Below, in pieces: positions 51,601 through 61,144 of a DNA stretch of 64,000 bases. The stretch covers positions 278,568 to 342,567 of the forward strand of contig CAZBRD010000004.1 in assembly GCA_964494205.1 (NCBI GenBank), read 5' to 3'. Numbering within the stretch: position 1 is the first letter of the stretch; each line of letters opens with the position of its first letter. Source of the stretch: JBBTCX01 sp964494205. GTDB lineage: Bacteria > Planctomycetota > Phycisphaerae > UBA1845. The position numbers and the translations under genes are program-made. The notes below the pieces were generated by a model. That model saw only the letters and a list, made by a program, of their open reading frames with translations. It made no database searches and was not told where the DNA came from.

Positions 51601-53067
51601 TCAGAACGAAGCGGGCGCAAACGGATTCCCCAATCCCCAGGTGCGCGAAATCACCAATCGCCAGAGATCGGCTGTGGATACATGTGAGTAAGCGCCCCTT
51701 TGCCAAGGCAACACCCACGACCCTCTCAACCAATCTTCGAACAATTGGGAGAATCCGTGAGACAGCATGGCGTCATCCAGATTGAAACCCGGCGAAAAAT
51801 GCTCGACCATGCCCCGCAAAGTCAGTAGGGATTTACGTATTACCAAGAGGCCGCCGGGCAAATGCACACTCGTATTCTGTGCGACTGTATCTAGTAACAA
51901 TATCGTATCTGTGAACTTAGGCGAACTGCGAGCGTGAATTCCGCCCATCAAGCTCCGTAGTGTTGCTTCAACTCCACGATCATCTGTGAATTTCGCGCCC
52001 AGCTCGGAAAGTGCTGCCATTACAGTAGTGCAATCACCAATCGCAGTCGACATAACAAGGTCAGCCATCGCCTTGCGGTTGAAGCGCGAACTCCTCTCCG
52101 CCAGCGCCCAGTCCAACATTCCCATTCGAAACTCTTGATGATCTCCCTCCATGACCAGCCAATTTCCCGCATGAGGATCACCATGAAACAATGCTGTCTC
52201 ACGAGTCGTCCACATCGGCGTTGCAAGGCAACACCGTACGACAATGTCCGCCATTCGCCGCCGTTGATCATCACTGAGTCCGATGCAACTCGTCAACGGC
52301 ACACCGGCCAATCGCTGCATCGCGGTGATTCGAAGCGTACAAAACGGAAGGAGACGCGGGATGATGACATCGTTGTCATGTTCGAACTGAGCGCGAGCAA
52401 CCTCAATATTCTCTTGCTCAATATCCAGCCGCACTTCGTGCGATAACAACTCACTGACATCATTCAGCATCTCACGGACCGACGACATCCTCAGCCCGTA
52501 TTCCGCCATTCGATCATCAATGAAGCCGCCCAATTCATTCCACGCAACAAGGTCTTCTTCAAGTCGTCGCTCAATCCCCGGTTTCAGAATTTTGAATACG
52601 CCAGCTACATCCTCACCCTCGTCGCCGCCTCTCCATAGGAACGGCAGTACGACCGCGACACTCCCCTCAGCCAACAGTTCACCGGCACACTCAACACCGA
52701 ATCGCGACAAATCTCCCAATTCGTCGCGAACAATCTCCATCACCGCGACCATCGACGTGCGCGGCGCCATCACTTCGAGTTCACACAATCGGTTGCGTAA
52801 TTCAACCGGCAATCGCTGATCTCGCGCAACCATCTGCCCCAGCTTGTGCAACGTCGGGCAACATTGAAACAACACAACGAGTCGTTCGGAAATGATCGCA
52901 TCCAGCGGCAGCGCAGCCTGTCGGTTCGCAATTTCAGCGCGGCGATGCAATGGCAGAGATTCAACAAATCGATGCAGTCCGTCCGCAATCAATGGCGCAT
53001 AGGTAGCCCAATCATCAGGGACTAACTCTGCAATCAGCTTGCGGCCAAGATGTTCAAGAAGTGACAT
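51601..53067 (-). CDS. AarF/ABC1/UbiB kinase-like protein
   Basis: 488 residues. The ABC1 kinase-like core has the KxGQ motif in LHKLGQMVARDQRLP, the ATP-site Lys in GVFKILKPGIERRLEED, catalytic HGDPHAGNWL and the metal Asp in MLDWALAERSS. Members handle quinone or other lipid metabolism in several bacteria. No quinone gene is adjacent. The C-terminal 120 residues, with no membrane helix evident, are not typical of UbiB. Nothing is recognised in the 190 bases (51411-51600) between this gene's stop and the zinc-finger gene upstream of it. Confidence 0.82.
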   Translation of the reverse strand: MSLLEHLGRKLIAELVPDDWATYAPLIADGLHRFVESLPLHRRAEIANRQAALPLDAIISERLVVLFQCCPTLHKLGQMVARDQRLPVELRNRLCELEVMAPRTSMVAVMEIVRDELGDLSRFGVECAGELLAEGSVAVVLPFLWRGGDEGEDVAGVFKILKPGIERRLEEDLVAWNELGGFIDDRMAEYGLRMSSVREMLNDVSELLSHEVRLDIEQENIEVARAQFEHDNDVIIPRLLPFCTLRITAMQRLAGVPLTSCIGLSDDQRRRMADIVVRCCLATPMWTTRETALFHGDPHAGNWLVMEGDHQEFRMGMLDWALAERSSRFNRKAMADLVMSTAIGDCTTVMAALSELGAKFTDDRGVEATLRSLMGGIHARSSPKFTDTILLLDTVAQNTSVHLPGGLLVIRKSLLTLRGMVEHFSPGFNLDDAMLSHGFSQLFEDWLRGSWVLPWQRGAYSHVSTADLWRLVISRTWGLGNPFAPASF

Positions 53068-53117
53068 GCAACTATTCAGGCATCGAGATCGAAATATTCA
53101 AGAGCAAGTAACACTAA

Positions 53118-53157
53118 CTCCCTCTCCCTTTTAGGGAGAGGGTTGGGGTGAGGGTCT
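53118..53157 (+). repeat. CTCCCTCTCCC...GGGTGAGGGTCTC element, intergenic
   Basis: CTCCCTCTCCCTTTTAGGG followed by AGAGGGTTGGGGTGAGGG and TCTC. The intergenic member of the family whose other two copies are translated within metH. Confidence 0.75.
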
Positions 53158-53234
53158 CTTTTGGAATTCGACGTTTGGCCTTCTTCCAAGCTCAATACTT
53201 CTGTGCAACTGATCACGCTCAGAGTCACAACCAA

Positions 53235-54638
53235 TCAACCGCGCCCCACCAACGATGCCACCGCATTAGCATCCGTCGGCAGCGCCCCCGTCAGCACTTC
53301 CGGCCCACCCGCTTCGCGCACGCAAATCGTGTCTTCAATGCGAATCCCGCCGAACTCTGCCTGCACCAGCGAATCCACCGCCCGCCGATTCACTACATCG
53401 GCGAATGGCCGGACCATCTCCTCCATCTGCCAGATCGCCGGCACCAGATAAATCCCCGGCTCAATCGTCACCGTCATTCCCGGCTGCAAATCGCGATCCA
53501 ATCGCAGAAACTTATTCCCAAATTCCGTCCGCCTCGTTCGCCCTTCCGGATACCCTGACAAATCATCGCCGAAGTCGCGCGTGTCATGCACATCGAGCCC
53601 GATCAAATGCCCCACACCGTGCGTGAAGAACAACGTGTGCGCCGACCGCTCTGCCAACTGCTTCGGATCGCCACGCAGCAACTCCGCCGACACCAACCCC
53701 TCACAAATCGCCGTCGCCGCGATCTCATGCACCTCACGATACCGCCGACCAGCCGTACACGCCGTGATCGCCCCCCGCTGCGCTCGCAGCGCCGTGTCAT
53801 ACAGATGTCGCTGAATCGACGTGAACTCGCCCGTCACCGGATACGTCCGCGTGATGTCCGACGCGTACCCTCCCGGCTCCTCTGCACCGGAATCCACCAG
53901 CAGCAAATGCCCGGGCCGCATCGTGTATCGATACCCTTCCGAGTGCAGCACGTCGCCGTGAACATTCGCCATCGGTGTGAACGAAACGCCGCATTGATGC
54001 TTCGCATAAACCGCGAACAACGCAGCCGCAACATCCGCCTCCGTCCGCCCCGGAGCAGTCGCCCGCATCGCCGCCAGGTGCGCCTCAACACCCACCTTAG
54101 CCGCGAACCGCATCGCATTCAGCTCATGCTCATCCTTGCACAACCGCATCTCGATGATCGCGAGCAGTTCATCTTTCTCCGCCGACTTCAACCCGATCTT
54201 GTTCACCGACTCCGTCGTCGGCGGGCACGGCGGCGCAATCGCAACCGCATCACGCCCTTTGACCATTCCTGCAAGATCTTCCGGTGATTTCAATTGATTG
54301 ACCGCAAGCCCAGCCGCCCCCGCGATCTCAGCATCACTCGGCCCCGCCCCCGTCCACACGATGTCTTCCAAAGTCGTCGGTGTGCGAAACAACGTGCATC
54401 CAGCTTGCCCATTACTTCCCGGTTCAATCAACAACGCCGCACCCTCAATCGGCGGCCCGCCAAAATACAAATAACTGCTTCCCGCGCGAAATGGATGCAA
54501 GTTGATATGATTCTGCCGCCCACGCGCCCGACCGGCGAATATTACAATCGACCGCTTCAACCTCGACGCCAACTTCGCTCGACGCTGCTGATAAACGCTC
54601 GCTGGCGCCGTCATGCGGATATGAGATTCGTTATTCAT
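53235..54638 (-). CDS. pepP: Xaa-Pro aminopeptidase (aminopeptidase P)
   Basis: Removes N-terminal residues ahead of proline. The N-terminal domain (FRAGSSYLYFGG) is followed by the pita-bread metallopeptidase core: LLLVDSGAEEPGGYASDITRTYP with two Asp ligands, FFTHGVGHLIGLDVHD with a His ligand, TIEPGIYLVPA and GGIRIEDTICV with Glu ligands. Length 467 aa is normal. It starts at an ATG at 54638; an internal Met at codon 9 is possible. Confidence 0.93.
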   Translation of the reverse strand: MNNESHIRMTAPASVYQQRRAKLASRLKRSIVIFAGRARGRQNHINLHPFRAGSSYLYFGGPPIEGAALLIEPGSNGQAGCTLFRTPTTLEDIVWTGAGPSDAEIAGAAGLAVNQLKSPEDLAGMVKGRDAVAIAPPCPPTTESVNKIGLKSAEKDELLAIIEMRLCKDEHELNAMRFAAKVGVEAHLAAMRATAPGRTEADVAAALFAVYAKHQCGVSFTPMANVHGDVLHSEGYRYTMRPGHLLLVDSGAEEPGGYASDITRTYPVTGEFTSIQRHLYDTALRAQRGAITACTAGRRYREVHEIAATAICEGLVSAELLRGDPKQLAERSAHTLFFTHGVGHLIGLDVHDTRDFGDDLSGYPEGRTRRTEFGNKFLRLDRDLQPGMTVTIEPGIYLVPAIWQMEEMVRPFADVVNRRAVDSLVQAEFGGIRIEDTICVREAGGPEVLTGALPTDANAVASLVGRG

Positions 54639-54710
54639 GTTCAGTTCCCATCGCTAACAAACCCAACAAGCAGAGGGAAACCGTCGGATCGCCGCTTCTG
54701 AATATTCTGT

Positions 54711-54796
54711 ACGCCCGTAAGGGCGCACGATTGTTGCCAGAGGCTTCAGCCTCTGGATTGCAGGCCCCATTTCTTGCTTCCGCCCGGAGGGCGGAC
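54711..54796. repeat. Composite palindromic element with three hairpins
   Basis: CGCCCGTAAGGGCG at 54712-54725, then CACGATTGTTGCCAG, a CCAGAGG/CCTCTGG hairpin, and CGCCCGGAGGGCG near 54781-54793. The arrangement, and spacer words ACGA, GTTGCCAG and CCATT, match the end of the tandem block at 41870-41962 while the stems differ on both arms. It lies between pepP and the sugar transferase gene. Confidence 0.75.
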
Positions 54797-54835
54797 GAAC
54801 GATCCAGTTTCCATTCTGTTTGGCGCTGCGAGGAA

Positions 54836-55519
54836 TCACAACTTTGGTTGAGCCTCATCGCCGAAATACCCCTTCGGCACTTCAACATACTCGGCCCACG
54901 GCGAATCGACAAAACTCCGCACCCTGCTGCTGTCGCCACTCAAAACCGCTGCAATCGTCCGAAATATGATGTACGCATCCAACCTCAACGAACATCGCCT
55001 CACATACGCCACGTCGTACAAAATCCGCTCATCCCACGAAAGCGCCGTACTGCCGCTCACCTGCGCCAACCCCGTCACGCCTGGTCGCACCAGCAGCCGT
55101 TGCCGCCGAAACGCATCGTATTTTTCCACCTGATCCGGCAACGTCGGTCTTGGCCCCACCAATGACATGGTCCCCGCCAGCACGCAAAACAACTGCGGCA
55201 GTTCGTCAATCTTCGACCGCCGCAAGAACCAACCGAAGCGCGTGATTTCCGGATGATCCAGCGGCACCAGTTCTTTCGGATCCGGTTTCCGCCCACCGCG
55301 CATCGTTCGAAACTTCACGATCCGAAACAAGACGCCGTCTTTGCCGCTGCGTGTTTGAGAAAAGAGTGCCGGCCCCGGACTGGTCAGTTTCACAAGAATG
55401 GCCGTTACAAGCAGAAGTGGGGAGAACAAGATGAGCAGAAGTATCGCCGCAACAAAATCAAACACCCGCTTACCGCCCCGTGCCCACAGCGTCCGCGATA
55501 CGTTTGATTCCATTGGCAT
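54836..55519 (-). CDS. Bacterial sugar transferase (WbaP/WcaJ-type, short form)
   Basis: Membrane-associated phosphoglycosyl transferase that loads a sugar phosphate onto undecaprenyl phosphate to start a polysaccharide repeat unit. 227 residues: a membrane helix (FVAAILLLILFSPLLLVTAI), then FSQTRSGKDG, IVKFRTMR, RRSKIDELPQLFCVLAGTMS, GPRPTLPDQ and RPGVTGLAQVSG. It is the short C-terminal type without the extra N-terminal helices. A role in capsule or exopolysaccharide fits the nucleotide-sugar genes at 16170-18406. Confidence 0.9.
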   Translation of the reverse strand: MPMESNVSRTLWARGGKRVFDFVAAILLLILFSPLLLVTAILVKLTSPGPALFSQTRSGKDGVLFRIVKFRTMRGGRKPDPKELVPLDHPEITRFGWFLRRSKIDELPQLFCVLAGTMSLVGPRPTLPDQVEKYDAFRRQRLLVRPGVTGLAQVSGSTALSWDERILYDVAYVRRCSLRLDAYIIFRTIAAVLSGDSSRVRSFVDSPWAEYVEVPKGYFGDEAQPKL

Positions 55520-55553
55520 GAAGTCGAGTTTAGGTTTTAGGCTATAGGTTTGC

Positions 55554-56129
55554 TTACGTTCGCTTGAAACGCCTCACCTTCGCATCCGTAACCAACATAT
55601 CCATCGGTCGATCAAGCGGACCCACCGGCACGTTCGTGGTCACCTGCTCTTCAAAGGCAATCGCACAGGCCGTCCCGCGAAAATCCGCATGGGAAAGAAA
55701 TCGATCATAGAATCCGCGCCCGCGTCCCAATCGATTCCCAAACTCATCAAACCCGAGACCGGGCACCAGCACGAGATCGATTAACCCGATCGGAAATGGA
55801 ATCCCCGCCACCGGCTCGCGAATGCCCATGTCCGACACCGTCAGGTCTTCCGTCAGCGATCGAATCTCCACCGGCATCAATCGCCGTTGATTCCAGCTCA
55901 CCTTCGGCGCCAGCACGCGCTTCCGCTCCTGCCAACACCGCAACACCACGGACCCAGTGTCGACCTCCGTCGGCATCGACAGAAAAATCATCACCACTTC
56001 CGCCTTGGCATACTCGGGCTGTTCAAACAGCTTATGACACACGCGGAGCGATTTCGCATTGATATCATCAGCCGGAAGATCACCAAGCACCTTCCGCAAC
56101 CGTTGTCGTAAATCTTGTTTTAACGCCAT
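55554..56129 (-). CDS. 5-formyltetrahydrofolate cyclo-ligase
   Basis: Converts 5-formyl-THF to 5,10-methenyl-THF using ATP. Family motifs are LVPGLGFDEFGNRLGRGRGF, YDRFLSH and AIAFEEQVTTNVPVGPLD. ATG 56129 gives 191 residues. A frame extension through the GTAGGGTGGGTGC palindrome (56154-56177) begins MGAEHPPY, which is repeat-derived and not part of the family, so it is excluded. Lies in a folate-related position relative to no other gene nearby. Confidence 0.88.
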   Translation of the reverse strand: MALKQDLRQRLRKVLGDLPADDINAKSLRVCHKLFEQPEYAKAEVVMIFLSMPTEVDTGSVVLRCWQERKRVLAPKVSWNQRRLMPVEIRSLTEDLTVSDMGIREPVAGIPFPIGLIDLVLVPGLGFDEFGNRLGRGRGFYDRFLSHADFRGTACAIAFEEQVTTNVPVGPLDRPMDMLVTDAKVRRFKRT

Positions 56130-56153
56130 ACAAAAAACGCGTGTGGAGTGTTT

Positions 56154-56177
56154 GTAGGGTGGGTGCTCTGCACCCAC
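56154..56177. repeat. GTAGGGTGGGTGC palindrome, intergenic
   Basis: GTAGGGTGGGTGCTC followed by TGCACCCAC just upstream of the 5-formyltetrahydrofolate cyclo-ligase gene. Third copy of the family in this window. Confidence 0.8.
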
Positions 56178-56323
56178 GCTGTTAGCTAATTCGTGAAGTT
56201 ATCGATTGCTCATAACGTCGACATTGCTTTTTCATTCTGGATCGCGAATCCTATCTCGATCCAATCCATTTGAGCATCACTCAGTCTTTCGTCATTCGAT
56301 CTTCTTCATTCGTCATTCCCTTG

Positions 56324-57667
56324 TTACCCCTTCTTCGTTCCCTCGTCCAGACTGCCATTTCGTATCTTCCCTAGATATTCGCGCAGGCGCGCCTCGACAC
56401 CTCGATCCGTCGGCTCGTAATAAGTCTTATCGACGCCGAGATACTCCTGTTTGATAAACCCACCCGGCGCATCGTGCGGATATTGATATCCCTCGCCAGA
56501 CCCCAACGCCTTCGCCCCCTGATACCCGGTCGCCTTCAGATGTTTCGGAACCGGAATCGTTCGCCCCTCGCGCACATCCTGCGACGCAGACCAGATCGCC
56601 ATCGCCGATGCATTCGATTTTGGCGCGCACGCCAGATAGATCGCCGCTTGCGCCAACACAAGCTGACACTCCGGCAAACCGATGAACTGCGTCGCATCCG
56701 CTGCCGCTTGCGCGACCAGCAACCCGTGCGGATCGGCGTTCCCAATATCCTCCGAAGCCGCAATCACAATCCGTCTCGCGATGTATCGCGGATCTTCCCC
56801 CGCCTCCAGCATTCGCGCCAGCCAATACACCGCCGCATCGGGATCACTCCCGCGAATCGATTTGATCATCGCGCTGATCGCGTCGTAATGCGTATCGCCC
56901 GTCGGATCGTATTGCAGCGCCTTTCGCTGAATCGACTCCGCTGCCGTCGCGAGATCAATTACCATCTCCTTGTCTTTCGTGCCGCGCCCCGCCTGAGACA
57001 GAATCGCAACCTCCAGCGCCGTTAGCGCCCGCCGTGCATCCCCATCGCACATCGTCGCCAGATGATCCAGCGCCTCATCCGTCAGAGTCACGCGATAAGA
57101 ACCCATTCCGCGCGACGTATCGCTCATCGCTCTTCGCAGCAGCTTCGTGATGTCCTCTTCCGAAAGCGCCTCGAACTGAAAGATCTGGCTTCGTGAAATC
57201 AGCGGCGTGTTGATCGCAAAGAACGGATTCTCCGTCGTCGCACCGATCAGAATGATCGTCCCGCGCTCCACATCCTCCAGCAGAATATCCTGCTGCGCGC
57301 GATTGAATCGATGCAGCTCATCCACAAACAGAATCGTGCGCTGCCCGCTCATCTCCAGCCGCTGCCGCGCGGCACTCAACACCTCGCGAATTTCTTTCAC
57401 CCCCACCGATCCGGCGTTCACCGGTTCGAAGTGCGACTTCGTCGCGTTCGCGATCACATGCGCCAGCGTCGTCTTCCCCGCGCCCGGCGGACCATAAAAC
57501 AACGCGCTCGTAATCCGATCCGCATCGATCATCCGCCGCAGCAGCTTCCCCTCTCCCAGGAACGACTGCTGCCCCACGAACTCATCCAGCGTCCGAGGCC
57601 GCATCCGCACCGCCAGCGGCTCCACCTTGCTGCGATGCTCCTTCCGTTGATTGGCGAACAAATCCAA
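56324..57667 (-). CDS. rarA: Replication-associated recombination protein RarA/MgsA
   Basis: Tetrameric AAA+ ATPase acting at stalled forks. LAVRMRPRTLDEFVGQQSFLG starts the family; Walker A is GPPGAGKTTLAH, Walker B is TILFVDELHRFN, and the sensor region follows IILIGATTENPFFAINTPL. The C-terminal tetramerisation part includes ASEDIGNADPHGLLVAQAA and YQYPHDAPGGFIKQEYL. The start is a TTG with GGGAG six bases before it. 447 residues, normal length. Confidence 0.94.
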   Translation of the reverse strand: MDLFANQRKEHRSKVEPLAVRMRPRTLDEFVGQQSFLGEGKLLRRMIDADRITSALFYGPPGAGKTTLAHVIANATKSHFEPVNAGSVGVKEIREVLSAARQRLEMSGQRTILFVDELHRFNRAQQDILLEDVERGTIILIGATTENPFFAINTPLISRSQIFQFEALSEEDITKLLRRAMSDTSRGMGSYRVTLTDEALDHLATMCDGDARRALTALEVAILSQAGRGTKDKEMVIDLATAAESIQRKALQYDPTGDTHYDAISAMIKSIRGSDPDAAVYWLARMLEAGEDPRYIARRIVIAASEDIGNADPHGLLVAQAAADATQFIGLPECQLVLAQAAIYLACAPKSNASAMAIWSASQDVREGRTIPVPKHLKATGYQGAKALGSGEGYQYPHDAPGGFIKQEYLGVDKTYYEPTDRGVEARLREYLGKIRNGSLDEGTKKG

Positions 57668-57935
57668 GCGAATCTCCCATCAGATAATTTCGAACTATAT
57701 TATAGGCTGTGGCGTATGATATGAATGAACCACAAATGACGCTTCAGGGGCGCTTAGGGGCCACAAACACAGTTTTTTCCGGAAGTGCAACGCCGATTCT
57801 TCGGATTCGCTAACCCGTCCGGTATTGATTCTGGGAATCCAAGGCCCGTGCGTCGATAATCGATAGAGCGTTCACCGCTTCGACTTGGGGTTACGTCGGT
57901 GGATGTGCTATCCTGTATATTAGAGGACCTAGCTT

Positions 57936-59759
57936 ATGTGCGGAATCGTTGGATACGTCGGCCACAGACCAGCTCTCCCCATTCTCATCGAAGGACTTCG
58001 CCGCCTCGAATACCGCGGCTACGACTCCTCCGGCGTTGCGTTGGTCGACAAAGGTGAAATCGACGTCAAGAAAGCCGCCGGCCGCCTCAGCGTGCTTGAG
58101 CAGCAACTAGATTTCAACGTGCCCGAAACCCTCGGCATCGGCCACACCCGCTGGGCCACGCACGGCGCCCCCAACGACATCAACGCTCACCCGCACACCG
58201 ACGCCTCCGGCAAGATCGCCATCATCCACAACGGCATCATCGAAAACTACCGCGCGATCAAAACGTACCTCGAGCAAACCGGCGACAAGTTCGTGAGCGA
58301 CACGGACACCGAAGTGCTCGCGCACCTCATTGGCCGATTCTACGAAGGCGATCTCGAAGCCGCCGTTCGCAACGCATTACACGAAATCTCCGGCACCTAC
58401 GGCCTCGCGGTCGTCTGTGCCGACGAGCCCGATGTCATCGTCGCCGCCCGCAAAGGCAGTCCGCTGATCATCGGCGTGGGTGATGACGAGCACATCGTCG
58501 CTTCTGACGCGGCCGCCATCCTCGCCCACACCAGTCGCGTCGTCTATCTCGGCGACGGCCAGATCGCCCGCGTCACGCCCGACAGTCTCCGCCTCACCAC
58601 GCTCGATGCGATTCCGGTCGCGAAGAAGTTGGAAGAAGTGGAATGGTCACTCGAGCAGATCGAGCTCGGCGGCTACGAGCACTTCATGCTCAAGGAAATC
58701 TTCGAGCAACCGACCTCGCTCGAAAACTGTCTGCGCGGTCGCGCCGACGCGAACGAGGGCGCTGTGCATCTTGGCGGCCTCGTCGATTGCACGCGCGAAC
58801 TCACGCGCTCGAAACGAATCATTCTCACCGGCTGCGGCACTGCGTGGCATGCAGCCCTCGTCGGCGAATATCTCTTTGAAGAGCTCGCCCGCATCCCCTG
58901 CGAAACCGAATACGCCAGCGAGTTCCGCTATCGCAATCCCATCATCGACGACGGCACCGTCGTTGTCGCCGTCTCGCAAAGCGGCGAAACCGCCGACACC
59001 TATGCAGCACTCATGGAAGCCAAGCAGCGCGGCGCGCTCACCCTCGGCGTCGTCAACGTCGTCGGCTCCACCATCGCCCGCGAAACCGACGCCGGCGTCT
59101 ATCTCCACGTAGGCCCCGAAATCGGCGTCGCCAGCACCAAAGCATTTACCGGACAAGTGACCGTCCTCGCGCTCATCGCCGCCTACCTTGGCCGTCGCCG
59201 CCACCTGTCGCCCGCAGTCGCGTCACAGTTCATCGCCGCGCTTAACGACATCCCCATGCAGATCAAGCAGGTGCTCAATAACGCGTACGAATCAAAGGAA
59301 GTGGCTAAGCGTTACTGCGAGCAGGAAAACTGGCTATACCTTGGTCGCGGCTACAACTATCCGGTCGCTCTCGAAGGCGCACTTAAGCTAAAGGAAATCA
59401 GCTACATCCACGCAGAGGGTCTGCCCGCCGCTGAAATGAAGCACGGCCCCATCGCCCTCATCACCAAGGGCATGCCCGTCGTCGTCGTCGCCACCGCCGG
59501 CACGCAATACGACAAGATCATCAGCAACATCTCCGAGGTCCGCGCTCGCGGCGGCAGCGTCATCGCCATCGCCACCGAAGGCGACCGCGAAATCGCAAAC
59601 CTAGCGGAACACGTACTCTACGTCCCCGACACCCTCGAACCGCTGCAGCCACTGCTCACCGCCATCCCGCTGCAACTCATCGCCTACCACGCAGCCGTCA
59701 TGCGCGGCTGCAACGTAGACAAGCCGAGAAACCTCGCGAAGAGCGTGACGGTGGAGTGA
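57936..59759 (+). CDS. glmS: Glutamine-fructose-6-phosphate aminotransferase
   Basis: Makes glucosamine 6-phosphate, the first step toward UDP-GlcNAc. The N-terminal glutaminase has the nucleophile in MCGIVGYVG and GIGHTRWATHG; two SIS isomerase domains follow (ILTGCGTAWHAALVG; SQSGETADTYAAL; GRGYNYPVALEGALKLKEI), and the C-terminus is PRNLAKSVTVE. 607 residues, as usual. GAGG lies 9 bases before the ATG. No glmS ribozyme was recognised in 57668-57935. Its product feeds the GlmU-type enzyme encoded at 5988. Confidence 0.97.
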   Translation: MCGIVGYVGHRPALPILIEGLRRLEYRGYDSSGVALVDKGEIDVKKAAGRLSVLEQQLDFNVPETLGIGHTRWATHGAPNDINAHPHTDASGKIAIIHNGIIENYRAIKTYLEQTGDKFVSDTDTEVLAHLIGRFYEGDLEAAVRNALHEISGTYGLAVVCADEPDVIVAARKGSPLIIGVGDDEHIVASDAAAILAHTSRVVYLGDGQIARVTPDSLRLTTLDAIPVAKKLEEVEWSLEQIELGGYEHFMLKEIFEQPTSLENCLRGRADANEGAVHLGGLVDCTRELTRSKRIILTGCGTAWHAALVGEYLFEELARIPCETEYASEFRYRNPIIDDGTVVVAVSQSGETADTYAALMEAKQRGALTLGVVNVVGSTIARETDAGVYLHVGPEIGVASTKAFTGQVTVLALIAAYLGRRRHLSPAVASQFIAALNDIPMQIKQVLNNAYESKEVAKRYCEQENWLYLGRGYNYPVALEGALKLKEISYIHAEGLPAAEMKHGPIALITKGMPVVVVATAGTQYDKIISNISEVRARGGSVIAIATEGDREIANLAEHVLYVPDTLEPLQPLLTAIPLQLIAYHAAVMRGCNVDKPRNLAKSVTVE

Positions 59760-59795
59760 TAGCGATAGTCCTTTTCTAAACCGAAGGGACCCATG

Positions 59796-60320
59796 CTACC
59801 TATTCAGAATCCCAATGCACTGTTCATTTATGGTCCAAGCGACACCATCGGCTCGGTAAGTCCAATTAATGCCCAGCCGATATTCGATGGAGTTTGCGCT
59901 CTCCATCGTGAAGAGCCAACTGATCAACCCATCAACTTCATTGCCTTCAATGTTTCCGTTCAAGATCGCTTCTTCTTCGTACCGGTTGTCACTTGCATTG
60001 TGGGTACGGTTGATTACTTCAAATTCTTCGCCAAACAAATGAAGCACATCATTATCGGGGTTGTATCCAGCACCCGCATTCGGTAAACCTCTCTCGCCAA
60101 ACGTGAAACTCTCATTGAATTCATAATCGTATTCCTCAACAATTCCGAAAGCGCCATTCCGACTGATATAGTGGCAAGTGACGTCACCAGAATAAATACC
60201 AGCAACAATTGAGGTTTGTAGGTCGCTCAATTCTCGTCCCGACTCGTCTTCTTCAGTGGATTGACTTGTCGTGCAAGCGCATATGAAACACAAGACAATA
60301 GCGAAGAAACGAAGTTGCAT
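59796..60320 (-). CDS. Predicted lipoprotein, unknown function
   Basis: 174 residues. Signal core FAIVLCFICA ends in ACTTS with a Cys at about position 16, a lipoprotein signal, followed by an acidic linker (TEEDESGRE). The mature domain looks beta-rich (IYSGDVTCHYISRNGAFGIV). GGGAG lies 7 bases before the ATG. No family recognised. It is downstream of two other lipoproteins on the same strand, including the cytolysin-like one. Confidence 0.65.
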   Translation of the reverse strand: MQLRFFAIVLCFICACTTSQSTEEDESGRELSDLQTSIVAGIYSGDVTCHYISRNGAFGIVEEYDYEFNESFTFGERGLPNAGAGYNPDNDVLHLFGEEFEVINRTHNASDNRYEEEAILNGNIEGNEVDGLISWLFTMESANSIEYRLGINWTYRADGVAWTINEQCIGILNR

Positions 60321-60487
60321 GGGGCGTCTCCCAAATAACGTGGTCAGTTATCACGATGAATGCGACATCATAGAGAGAAAGGTAAGCAGCTGCAACTTTG
60401 GCTGTAACTCTTGAATCAATGGAGGGGATGTAGAGCGGGTTATCGTGCTGTAGATCAAGCCGGCGTTCTTGACAAGAATTTAGATAA

Positions 60488-60508
60488 GTAGGGTCCGCCG
60501 TGCGGACC
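60488..60508. repeat. TAGGGTCCGC palindrome, intergenic
   Basis: GTAGGGTCCGCC followed by GTGCGGACC, between two lipoprotein genes. Identical over its 21 bases to the copy inside ligA at 50188. Confidence 0.8.
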
Positions 60509-60535
60509 ACTCCCTTAACATTCGTCAACAAACGA

Positions 60536-61144
60536 TCACCCAGCACAACCGCAATCGACGTATCCAAGTTCTTGTTCGTCAGCCATAGTCACAGTGCACC
60601 CGGAATTGTGCAGCTCGCAAAGCTCGCGCGAAGTGACTGAAGTCAACATGAAGTTATCGTTGAAGTCCGGAATGTCGTCGGCACCGGAAACTACAATCAC
60701 AGGAGGATCGCAGGTTCCAAGGTTGCAGGTTGCCGCACAAGCGATAAACCGATCATTCAGGGCAATGCTCCAGTCCGATCGGTTCAACACAATGTACCCC
60801 GGCCAATCGATATACCCGCGCGTATCCGGTAGTCGCCCAAGAACGACTTGCGTGCAACCGCCGTCAGGAGGATCAGGACAAAGTCCGGCATCAGCCGGTC
60901 GCCCTTGATTACTCCACCCGGCTGCGTCTGGCCCGTTGCATGAGCTAGCGGCCCCATGATCGGGCGCAGATTCGCAACTTTCGAAAAAAGACGATGGTCC
61001 CGATGATCCGACAAGACCATCTTGCACATCCTCGACATCTGAATCGTTTGCCGTGTCATCCATCGGGGTACATCCAACAGCAAACCCCATTAAGCCCCAA
61101 AGAACCGGCAACAAGAGCGGAAAACGCCTTCCCATTGACGACAT
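60536..61144 (-). CDS. Predicted Cys-rich lipoprotein, unknown function
   Basis: 202 residues. Start at ATG 61144 with AAAGGAGG upstream; the frame runs on upstream but the extra 43 codons have no support. Signal core LLLPVLWGLMGFAVGC gives a lipidation Cys. The mature protein is rich in Cys (at least ten) and Asp, consistent with disulfides in the periplasm or outside. No family recognised. Lies 154 bases from the cytolysin-like gene on the same strand. Confidence 0.7.
   Translation of the reverse strand: MSSMGRRFPLLLPVLWGLMGFAVGCTPMDDTANDSDVEDVQDGLVGSSGPSSFFESCESAPDHGAASSCNGPDAAGWSNQGRPADAGLCPDPPDGGCTQVVLGRLPDTRGYIDWPGYIVLNRSDWSIALNDRFIACAATCNLGTCDPPVIVVSGADDIPDFNDNFMLTSVTSRELCELHNSGCTVTMADEQELGYVDCGCAG

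Noticed and set aside
57668..57935. Possible glmS ribozyme upstream of glmS
   Set aside because: The conserved ribozyme core was not recognisable, and the class is mainly found in Firmicutes; only a plain ribosome-binding site is visible.
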